From NCBI GenBank assembly GCA_050942895.1, contig JBMNOE010000001.1, forward strand, positions 1-64,000: a stretch of DNA of 64,000 nt, read 5' to 3'. How positions within the stretch are numbered: position 1 is the stretch's first letter; every line of letters starts with the position of its first letter. The notes under the pieces were generated by a model. It did no database searches. It was given only the letters and a program-made list of their open reading frames with translations, and was not told where the DNA came from. The position numbers and the translations under genes are program-made. This stretch comes from JBNRMR01 sp050942895. GTDB taxonomy: Bacteria > Bacillota > Clostridia > Christensenellales > UBA1750. Shown here one piece after another: positions 52,133 to 59,442 of this stretch.

Positions 52133-53566
52133 GTGCATTGGATTGATGACGTTCAAAAAGCCATCAACTTCATTGAAGAAAATCTGCTGGAAGATATCAG
52201 CCCAAATGATGTTTCGGGCAATATTTACGCCTCAAAGGATCACTTCCAAAGGATCTTCAATGTGGTCACCGGCTTTTCCGTCAGCGAGTACATCCGCAAC
52301 CGGAGGCTCTCCCTTGCCGGCCGGGAGCTGGTAGGCGGAAGGGCAAGGATCATTGACGTTGCGCTAAAATACCGCTATGAAACGCCGGAGAGCTTTACGA
52401 AGGCGTTTTCGCGCTTTCACGGCGTTGCCCCTTCGTCCATCCGCACGAGGGAGCGGCTGAAAACCTTCGATCAAATTACCATTCAGATCACTATTCAAGG
52501 AGGGTTCGGCATGTCTGTAAAACTCGACGTCAGAAGCGTTGGCTTCCTCAATAACCTGAAAAATGATATGCGCTCGCCGGAAAGCTTTGCGCTTCCCGCC
52601 TGCATGACATCGCTGATGGAATACATCGGTGAAGACGCAAGATGGCAAACCATCCACGCCCACAACCGGGTATATACCAAGCGCAAGCTGTACGACGCGA
52701 TTTTGGCGGCCAGCGGAATGGCCTTCGGTTTGCTGTGGCATCCCGAGGTTTGCCCCAGCAGCTTTGATTTGACGCAGGTAAACGACCATAACGCAACGAT
52801 CACCCACGCCTTTGATTATGTGGGCTACGGCTGCGAAATTGTTGAAAAAACGGAGGGCAACTTTGACGAAATGAAGAGCCTCGTCACTCAGAGCATCGAC
52901 GCCGGCAAGCCGGTGCTTGCTTTCGGCATCGTGGGGCCTCCCGAGTGCGCGATCGTATGCGGCTATGACAGCGGCGGGGATACGCTCTTTGGCTGGAGCC
53001 ATTTTCAGTCCTATGAGCCTGCCGACTGCGAGCATAACGGAATGTTCCGCAAAGCGGATTGGCACGGGGATGTATGGAAAATCGTGCTGTGCAAGGACAA
53101 AAAAGAGCCGGATACTGATTTGAAGGCGATCATCCGGCGCGGCATTGCCATCACGTCTGCAAACGAGCTGGACGGCTTGTATTCCGGCGCTGCGGCGTAT
53201 GATGCCTGGGCCGGCTATGTCGCCAATCCGGCCTATGATTCCATGAGCGATGACGAGCTGCGCGGCAAGTTCTGGTTTCACCACATGCTTGTGGGAAATC
53301 ACGCTGAAGCCAGGTGCTACCTGGGAGGCTTTTTGCATGAATCAGCCGGCGATGACGAAGCCCTGCACAAAATTGCGAATTTATACAACGAAATACACGA
53401 CACCTGCTGGCAGGTCTGGGCCGCGACGGACGGCTTTAAGAACCCTGACAACTATAAAGCCTTCCGTGAAAAGTCAAAACGGGACAAGGTCGTGAAGCTC
53501 ATAAGAAAGATTGAAGAGCTTGACTTTCTGGCGATCGAAAAGCTGCGGGCATGGCTTGACAATTAA
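52133..53566 (+). CDS. AraC-type regulator fused to a BtrH-like domain
   Basis: The first 115 residues are an AraC DNA-binding domain: IDDVQKAINFIEENLLEDIS, HFQRIFNVVTGFSVSEYIRN, and SFTKAFSRFHGVAPSSIR. The remaining 360 residues resemble a butirosin-biosynthesis BtrH/papain-like fold, with a candidate Cys region at ALPACMTSLMEYIG, then FGIVGPPECAIVCGYDSGGDTLFGW. That fold binds or hydrolyses small acyl or peptide compounds, so it may be the ligand sensor. I chose GTG 52133 because GGGAGG ends 8 bp before it; the frame is open to 52097 without a ribosome site. It is transcribed alone between terminators. Confidence 0.78.
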   Translation: MHWIDDVQKAINFIEENLLEDISPNDVSGNIYASKDHFQRIFNVVTGFSVSEYIRNRRLSLAGRELVGGRARIIDVALKYRYETPESFTKAFSRFHGVAPSSIRTRERLKTFDQITIQITIQGGFGMSVKLDVRSVGFLNNLKNDMRSPESFALPACMTSLMEYIGEDARWQTIHAHNRVYTKRKLYDAILAASGMAFGLLWHPEVCPSSFDLTQVNDHNATITHAFDYVGYGCEIVEKTEGNFDEMKSLVTQSIDAGKPVLAFGIVGPPECAIVCGYDSGGDTLFGWSHFQSYEPADCEHNGMFRKADWHGDVWKIVLCKDKKEPDTDLKAIIRRGIAITSANELDGLYSGAAAYDAWAGYVANPAYDSMSDDELRGKFWFHHMLVGNHAEARCYLGGFLHESAGDDEALHKIANLYNEIHDTCWQVWAATDGFKNPDNYKAFREKSKRDKVVKLIRKIEELDFLAIEKLRAWLDN

Positions 53567-53732
53567 TGCTACCTCACGCTGGGATATTCAATCATGGCGA
53601 GGGCTTGCCTCCCGTGGTTTTTCACCTTCAAAAAAATGCCCTTTTAAAACAAGCAGCGTCCGTATATGCTAACAAAGGGCGTTCAACTTTCCCCGTTGCA
53701 TGCTTTCTTGCTTTCCAGGCGCTGCTTGGGGA

Positions 53733-53768
53733 GCAAAAACAACCTGCGAAGCCGCAGGTTGTTTTTGC
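53733..53768. terminator. Strong bidirectional terminator
   Basis: A perfect 16-bp stem (53733-53748 with 53753-53768) has a 4-nt loop, with A and T runs built into the arms. It separates the convergent AraC-BtrH and GH3 genes. The rest of 53567-53813 holds nothing recognisable. Confidence 0.92.
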
Positions 53769-53813
53769 GTGGGTGGGCGGGCCCGCCGCCGATGTTTAAG
53801 ACCGCTCCCCTTT

Positions 53814-55892
53814 CTACAAGGCGAGAGAAAGCCTCGTCGGCCTTTGCCCGGTAAGCTCTGCGCTCCTTTCGTCCGGCTGGGAAAAGCCCACATATACGCT
53901 GAACGTCTTCCCGTCCACAAAGCGGTTGCCAGCCTCGTCAACCACAGTCAAAGCGTTCTGAGGAATGTCGATTTCGATTTCCTTGCTCTCCCCTGGTTTG
54001 AGAGAAACCCGCAAAAACCCGCAAAGGCTCGGGCTTAGGGCAGCGTGCATGGATTCATCATCCCTTATATATACCTGCGCAACCTGCGCCGCCTTCATTT
54101 CGCCCCTGTTTGTGACCTTCGCTCTCACCGTCATGCCGTCAATGCGCGCATCCTCCAACTCAAAATCACAGTAGGAAAGGCCATAGCCGAAGGGATAAAG
54201 GGGCCTGCCTTCATAATAGCGATATGTGCGGTTTTTCATCGAATAGTCGCAGAAATCGGGCAGATCATCCACGCTTTGATAAAATGTCACTGGCAGCTTG
54301 CCCGAGGGCGAAACCTCCCCGAAGATAATCTGCGCCGCTGCCGTTCCTCCGGCCTGCCCGGGATACCAGGCGGCCAAAACCGCATTTGCTTCTTCAACCC
54401 GCAGCGCACTTCCCGCCGCCAGTATTATCACCATGGGCTTGCCTGCCTTTGCGACCTCCTCAACAAGCTTTCTTTGAACTGCCGGCAGCTCAAGGTCCGC
54501 CTTATCGCCGGATTTATAAAGGGCGTTGTGGTCGTTTTCCTCTCCCTCAATCCTCACATCAAGGCCCAGGCACAGCACCGCCACGTCCGAAGCCTTCGCC
54601 GCCGCAACGGCCTCTGCCAGTCGATCCCCGCTCTTGCACATCCTTTCGACGACGTCCTCATACAGATGGCATCCCTCGCTGTAGTTTATCCGGACTTTGC
54701 CTTGGCACTTGGCCCTTAACCCCTCCAGGAAGGTCACATTTCTTGATGATGTGCCGTTGTAGTTGCCCTCCAGGGCGCGAATATTATCCGCATTAGGGCC
54801 TATGACGGCTATCGATTTAATCTCCTCCATCTTAAGCGGCAAAATTCCATCGTTTTTAAGCAAAACCATGCTGCGCCTCGCCGCTTCAAGGGCCAGATCT
54901 GCATGTTCGTCGCAGTCGTTCATGTCATAGGGTATCGCGTCATGCTCGCTGCCCTCATCGCCCAAAATGCCCAGCTTTATGCGGGTTGCCATCAGCCTCG
55001 CCGCGGACTCCGCTATCTCCTCCTTGGTGACCATTCCTTCCTCATAGGCCTGCATCATGTTAAGATATGTTATGCCGCAGTTCAGGTCGCAGCCTGCTTT
55101 CAGCGCCATGGCTGCGCTTTCTACGGCGCTTGCGGTCACCTTGTGGTGGGTGTGAAAGTCGCGTATGGCCCAGCAATCGGAGACCACATGACCTTCAAAC
55201 TTCCACTGGCCGCGAAGTATCTGTGCCAGCAGGCGATTGCTGCCGCAGGCGGGCTCTCCGTTCACACGGTTATACGCCCCCATAACGGACTCGACCCCTG
55301 CCTCATTCACCAGCGCCTCGAAGGCCGGCAGGTATGTCTCCCAAAGATCCTTTTCGCAGACCAATGCATCGAATTCATGTCGCAGATCCTCTGGACCGGA
55401 GTGAACCGCAAAATGCTTCGCGCAGGCGGCTGCCTTCATGTGCTCGCCATCCCCCTGCAATTTCTTCACAAACTCCACGCCAAGCCGCGCCGTCAGGAAT
55501 GGATCCTCGCCATAAGTCTCATGGCCTCTGCCCCATCTGGGGTCGCGAAATATGTTTATATTGGGCGACCAGAATGTCAGGCCTTTGTATATATCCCTGT
55601 CGCCATATGCCGACTGTGCGTTGTACTTCGCCCTGGCCTCGCAGGCTATCGCCTGCGCAATCTGTCCCAAAAGCTTTTCGTCGAACATGGCGGCAAGGCC
55701 TATCGCCTGCGGAAACATGGTGGCCACTCCCGCCCTTGCCACGCCGTGCAGGGCTTCGTTCCACCAGTTATATTCCGGTATTCCCAGCCTTTCTATGGCC
55801 GGCGCCTGATAGCTAAGCTGCGATGCCATTTCATCCAGCGTCATCCGGCTTACCAGCTCCCGCGCCCTTTCCATCACAGTTTTGTTATCCAT
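53814..55892 (-). CDS. GH3 beta-glycosidase (beta-glucosidase/xylosidase)
   Basis: The 692-residue protein has the full GH3 layout. The N-terminal barrel has YNWWNEALHGVARAG, FWSPNINIFRDPRWGRGHE, and the nucleophile Asp near 239 in HVVSDCWAI. An alpha/beta sandwich with VAVLCLGLDVRIEGEENDH (acid/base region) follows, then a C-terminal fibronectin-like domain ending ALTVVDEAGNRFVDG. There is no signal peptide, so it is predicted to be intracellular. The N-terminal motifs fit both beta-xylosidases and beta-glucosidases. It overlaps the SDR gene stop by 8 bp, so the two form an operon: cleave, then oxidise the product. Confidence 0.92.
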   Translation of the reverse strand: MDNKTVMERARELVSRMTLDEMASQLSYQAPAIERLGIPEYNWWNEALHGVARAGVATMFPQAIGLAAMFDEKLLGQIAQAIACEARAKYNAQSAYGDRDIYKGLTFWSPNINIFRDPRWGRGHETYGEDPFLTARLGVEFVKKLQGDGEHMKAAACAKHFAVHSGPEDLRHEFDALVCEKDLWETYLPAFEALVNEAGVESVMGAYNRVNGEPACGSNRLLAQILRGQWKFEGHVVSDCWAIRDFHTHHKVTASAVESAAMALKAGCDLNCGITYLNMMQAYEEGMVTKEEIAESAARLMATRIKLGILGDEGSEHDAIPYDMNDCDEHADLALEAARRSMVLLKNDGILPLKMEEIKSIAVIGPNADNIRALEGNYNGTSSRNVTFLEGLRAKCQGKVRINYSEGCHLYEDVVERMCKSGDRLAEAVAAAKASDVAVLCLGLDVRIEGEENDHNALYKSGDKADLELPAVQRKLVEEVAKAGKPMVIILAAGSALRVEEANAVLAAWYPGQAGGTAAAQIIFGEVSPSGKLPVTFYQSVDDLPDFCDYSMKNRTYRYYEGRPLYPFGYGLSYCDFELEDARIDGMTVRAKVTNRGEMKAAQVAQVYIRDDESMHAALSPSLCGFLRVSLKPGESKEIEIDIPQNALTVVDEAGNRFVDGKTFSVYVGFSQPDERSAELTGQRPTRLSLAL

Positions 55893-56775
55893 CCTTATTC
55901 TCCCCTCTCATCTTAATATCCCGGTATTCTGCGGTCAGCCGCGCAAGATATTCCTCGTCCGGCTTTCCGTCCTGATCCATTGAAATACTATACCCGCCCA
56001 CATATTTATGATCAGTCAGCACATCGTTTGGCAATGTGTAGTATTTGCTTTGATGGCCCGCGGTTTTTCCCCTGTACAGAGCGCCGTCGTCATTTGGCTC
56101 ATAGCCGATCACCGCGTTATCCGATGTATCGAAATATATGCCTTCGTTGTTCGACATTCCGAACATATGCAGATATTTGCAGCTTTCATCATATTCCACT
56201 GCCTTCAGGAAAAGCTGGGCGCAGTCTCCGCTTGAAAGCCAGACATATGTGGCCCTGTCATCCTTGGGAATGTTAGGCTCATCGCCAAAGGCGCCTATGC
56301 GTATGTTCATGCAGGAAATGCCGTAGCGGTCGGAATAATAGCGGCCGATCAGCTCCACCATGCACTTTGAAAGGCCGTAATTGTTGTCCGGGCGGTAAAG
56401 GCTGTCGGATGTGATGTGCTCCCCTTTTTCATAATAGCCGAAAACATGGTTGGACGAGCCGAATATCACTCTTTTTACGCCGTTAATCTTCGCCGCCTCG
56501 TAAAGATAATATGCCGCTTTCACATTTCCATCCAGATGCTCCTCGATAAACTTGCCACCTCGCATGTAATAGGCCATATGTATGACCGTATGTACGCCTT
56601 TCAAAGCCTCCGTCAGTGATTCCTGGCTGGAATAATCCACGTGAACAATGTCGCTTCCATTGCCCTCGCCCCTTGTGCCCACCGCCACATCATACCTGCC
56701 GTCCTGTCTAAGCGCCCAGGCGATGCAACTGCCTATGCGGCCTGTCCCTCCGGTTATAAAGATCCTCTTTTTCAT
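55885..56775 (-). CDS. NAD-dependent epimerase/dehydratase (extended SDR)
   Basis: The 296-residue Rossmann protein has the cofactor loop FITGGTGRIGSCIA at the N-terminus, VIHMAYYMRGG after strand four, and the catalytic YGLSK with an upstream Ser in FGSSNHVFG. It resembles uronate or aldose dehydrogenases and UDP-sugar epimerases; the first is favoured here by the company of a GH3 gene and an enolase-superfamily dehydratase, but this is inference. It is divergently transcribed from the dehydratase across a 188-bp promoter region. Confidence 0.85.
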   Translation of the reverse strand: MKKRIFITGGTGRIGSCIAWALRQDGRYDVAVGTRGEGNGSDIVHVDYSSQESLTEALKGVHTVIHMAYYMRGGKFIEEHLDGNVKAAYYLYEAAKINGVKRVIFGSSNHVFGYYEKGEHITSDSLYRPDNNYGLSKCMVELIGRYYSDRYGISCMNIRIGAFGDEPNIPKDDRATYVWLSSGDCAQLFLKAVEYDESCKYLHMFGMSNNEGIYFDTSDNAVIGYEPNDDGALYRGKTAGHQSKYYTLPNDVLTDHKYVGGYSISMDQDGKPDEEYLARLTAEYRDIKMRGENKDG

Positions 56776-56810
56776 AGCGAGCCCCTTCTTTTTTGATACT
56801 TATACTTTGT

Positions 56811-56839
56811 ATATTAATTTACCGACGCTTCAATGTCAA
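56811..56839 (-). promoter_or_regulatory. Promoter of the SDR-GH3 operon
   Basis: A perfect TTGACA (56839-56834) is 17 bp from TAATAT (56816-56811) on the minus strand, 36 bp before the SDR start codon. Confidence 0.6.
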
Positions 56840-56897
56840 TCTTGCCGCCGGCGCTCGTTAATTATGACTTCGTCTGCGCCACAAAACACGGCAAACA

Positions 56898-56926
56898 TTG
56901 CAGCGGCCTTTTCCGCATGATATAAT
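56898..56926 (+). promoter_or_regulatory. Promoter of the dehydratase gene
   Basis: TATAAT (56921-56926) has a weak -35 TTGCAG (56898-56903) at 17 bp. It faces away from the SDR promoter about 60 bp to the left, so one regulator between them could control both. Confidence 0.5.
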
Positions 56927-56963
56927 TACTCTATAAATCAGTTTTTATCTGGAGGGTAAAGCA

Positions 56964-58112
56964 ATGAAAATCACAGACATAACAGTCTATGTGGTCAATC
57001 CTTCCCGCCGCAACTACGTCTATGTGCGCGTCGATACCGATTCGGGCGTCCATGGTATCGGCGAGGCCTACTCCTGCGGGCCTGATCTCGCCACCGCCGC
57101 CTGCATCGAATATTTCAGGGAATGGCTCATCGGTCAGGATCCGACGCGCCCGGAGTACATCTGGCAGTTCCTCTACAACTATTCCCGCTTTCCCGGCGGG
57201 TCCATCTTAAACTCGGCCATATCCGGCATCGACCTAGCCCTTTGGGATATCATGGGCAAGCTGGCCGACATGCCCGTTTACAAGCTTTTCGGCGGCCCCA
57301 CCCGCGATAAAATCTGGTGCTACAGCGGCAGCGCCAGGGGAGCAACCGCGGATGAAGCCGTGGACAAGACCCGCGCCCTTGTGGAAAAACACGGCTACAC
57401 GGCCCTTAAGCTGTTTCAGCCCTTCGCAGGCGACATGCCCGTGGGCGAAAGCCGCAGGAATATGGCTGAGACTTTTGCGGCCTTCAGGGATGCCTTCGGC
57501 GATAATATGGAGATGGGCATTGACTTTCACGCCCGCAACTACGAGCCCCACAGGGCAGTCTGGTTTGCCGAAGCCATAAAGGAATACAGGCCCTTTTTCA
57601 TTGAGGAGCCCATCCGCATGGAGAACATAAAGCAGATGGCCGCTTTGAAGGACAAGCTGGGCGCGCCCCTTGCCACAGGCGAATGTCTTTACACAAAGTA
57701 TGAGTTTAATGATCTTCTGGAGGCGGACGCCGTGGACATCCTCCAGCCGGATATACTCCTTTGCGGCGGCTTTACAGAAACGAAGAAGATTGCCGCTATG
57801 GCGGAGTGCAGCTATAAGGTGGTGGCTCCCCACAGCCCCTTAAGCCCCCTTTCCACCGTCATCGGTATGCACTTTGCCGCCTGCATTCCAAACTTTCTGG
57901 CACTGGAAACCCACGACCACAACATCGGCGGCGACCCTGCCTGCAACGATCTTATAACCAAAGTCTATTCCCCCATGAACGGCTACCTGCCCCTTCCCGA
58001 CGGCCCCGGCTGGGGGGTTGATCTCAACTATGACTACATCAAAACCCTTTCATACAAGCCCTGGGCCCGCCCCTTTGCAAAGCGGGATGACGGCGGCATA
58101 GACGTGGTTTAG
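56964..58112 (+). CDS. Enolase-superfamily sugar acid dehydratase (DgoD-like)
   Basis: The 382-residue protein is a mandelate racemase/muconate-lactonising-type enzyme of the same length as galactonate dehydratase. Metal ligands are Asp near 187 (GIDFHARN), Glu near 214 (FFIEEPIRM) and Glu near 241 (ATGECLY). A catalytic His appears near 290 in VAPHSPLSPLS. Such enzymes remove water from aldonates to give 2-keto-3-deoxy acids. Galactonate, gluconate or fuconate-like acids are possible. Neighbouring SDR and aldo/keto reductase genes fit an oxidative sugar path. It is followed after 32 bp by the reductase. Confidence 0.87.
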   Translation: MKITDITVYVVNPSRRNYVYVRVDTDSGVHGIGEAYSCGPDLATAACIEYFREWLIGQDPTRPEYIWQFLYNYSRFPGGSILNSAISGIDLALWDIMGKLADMPVYKLFGGPTRDKIWCYSGSARGATADEAVDKTRALVEKHGYTALKLFQPFAGDMPVGESRRNMAETFAAFRDAFGDNMEMGIDFHARNYEPHRAVWFAEAIKEYRPFFIEEPIRMENIKQMAALKDKLGAPLATGECLYTKYEFNDLLEADAVDILQPDILLCGGFTETKKIAAMAECSYKVVAPHSPLSPLSTVIGMHFAACIPNFLALETHDHNIGGDPACNDLITKVYSPMNGYLPLPDGPGWGVDLNYDYIKTLSYKPWARPFAKRDDGGIDVV

Positions 58113-58144
58113 CCGCAGCGATATCATTTTTTGGAGGTAACAAA

Positions 58145-59323
58145 ATGAAAACATCAGTTAAAAGACGTCCCTTCGGCAATACGGGCCTTATGGTGTCCGA
58201 GGTGAGCTTCGGGGCGATGAACATAAGGAATCTTAAAACATCCGGCCAGGCGATGGAAATTCTGGACTTCGTCCTGGACCAGGGCATAAATCTGATCGAC
58301 ACCGCAAGGGCTTATGTGGGTGTGAACGGCTCAGGCGAGACCATAGTCAGCGAGGAATTCGTCGGCAGGGCCATCGCCGCCAGGGATGATATCGACGAGC
58401 CCATCGTCATAGTCACAAAGGGCCATGCCTATAACCCCGCCTCATTCGACGCGGATTTTAACGCTTCAATAAAAGCCCTCGGCGTAAAAAAGACCGATCA
58501 GGGGCTTTTCATCGGCAATACGGAGATAAAGCTGGTCTATTTCTTCCACGGCATAAAGGAGGACCGCTGGGCGGAGGTCAAAAGCAGCGGCGCAATAGAC
58601 CATGCCCTTAAGCGCCAGGCCGCAGGGGACTTCACCTATCTGGGCTTTTCCAGCCATTACGGCGACGGCAAGGAGATCAAAGAAGCGCTGGACACCGGCG
58701 TTTTCCAGGTGATTGAACTGCCCTATAATGTCTTTAACCGCTCCCTCAGCGAGGATGGCGCCTTCGATTTCATCAAATATGCTCACGATATGGGCATCGC
58801 CATAGTGAACATGAAGGCATTCAACGGCAACGGCATGGTGCCCACCGCGAAGATTATCGGCGATGTCTGCTCCATCACATACCCTCAGATGCTGCGCTTC
58901 TGCCTTTCAAACCCATATATATCCACAGTGGATGCCGGCGCGAAATATCCCGCAGAATTTCAGACGGATATTAACGCATCACTGTCCTCCCCCATGGGCG
59001 ATGACGAAAGGACGGCCTTAAAAGCGGAAGCTGACAAGGTTTCTGCCATGCTCAATGACATCTGCCGCGAATGCATGCACTGCCTGGAAAAATTTAAGTG
59101 CCCTCAGGGGATTAACTTTCCGGATATACTGGGCATCCATGCCAGATACTCCATCTCCCGTGAGCTGGGCAAGGCCACTGATGACTTTTCCAGCCAGTAT
59201 CAAGCGATTTGCGGCCCACTTGCTGACGCCTGCATAAGCTGCGGCGAGTGCAGCACCTGGTGCGAGTACCATCTGGACATCCCGCCGATGATGGAATCCG
59301 CCCACAGGGATTTGTCAGCATAG
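58145..59323 (+). CDS. Aldo/keto reductase with C-terminal 4Fe-4S domain
   Basis: Residues 1-290 form an AKR barrel with catalytic residues in NLIDTARAYVG (Asp, Tyr), IVIVTKGHAY (Lys) and VYFFHGIK (His). The C-terminal 90 residues carry two Cys clusters, CRECMHCLEKFKCPQGI and CISCGECSTWCEYHLDIPP, typical of ferredoxin-like AKRs in anaerobes, where electrons may come from iron-sulfur proteins as well as NAD(P)H. The segment FDADFNASIKALGV is family-standard. It sits directly after the dehydratase and ends before a strong terminator. Its leader shares a 20-bp block with that of dnaK. Confidence 0.87.
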   Translation: MKTSVKRRPFGNTGLMVSEVSFGAMNIRNLKTSGQAMEILDFVLDQGINLIDTARAYVGVNGSGETIVSEEFVGRAIAARDDIDEPIVIVTKGHAYNPASFDADFNASIKALGVKKTDQGLFIGNTEIKLVYFFHGIKEDRWAEVKSSGAIDHALKRQAAGDFTYLGFSSHYGDGKEIKEALDTGVFQVIELPYNVFNRSLSEDGAFDFIKYAHDMGIAIVNMKAFNGNGMVPTAKIIGDVCSITYPQMLRFCLSNPYISTVDAGAKYPAEFQTDINASLSSPMGDDERTALKAEADKVSAMLNDICRECMHCLEKFKCPQGINFPDILGIHARYSISRELGKATDDFSSQYQAICGPLADACISCGECSTWCEYHLDIPPMMESAHRDLSA

Positions 59324-59368
59324 GGGATTAATATTTGCAGACGCGCAAGCAGCTTTTGCACTTTGCAG

Positions 59369-59400
59369 GGCCGTGGGAAAAGTTTTGCCCGCGGCCTTTT
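59369..59400 (+). terminator. Terminator after the aldo/keto reductase
   Basis: GGCCGTGGG pairs with CCCGCGGCC (one G-U pair) around a 10-nt loop, followed by TTTT. Confidence 0.8.
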
Positions 59401-59442
59401 GCGGGCGAAAGAAGCTTATTCACATGAATCAGGAGTTTGAAG

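Noticed and set aside
54903..55916. 337-residue open frame on the plus strand
   Set aside because: It is the shadow of the GH3 gene, which shows the full GH3 motif series on the minus strand.
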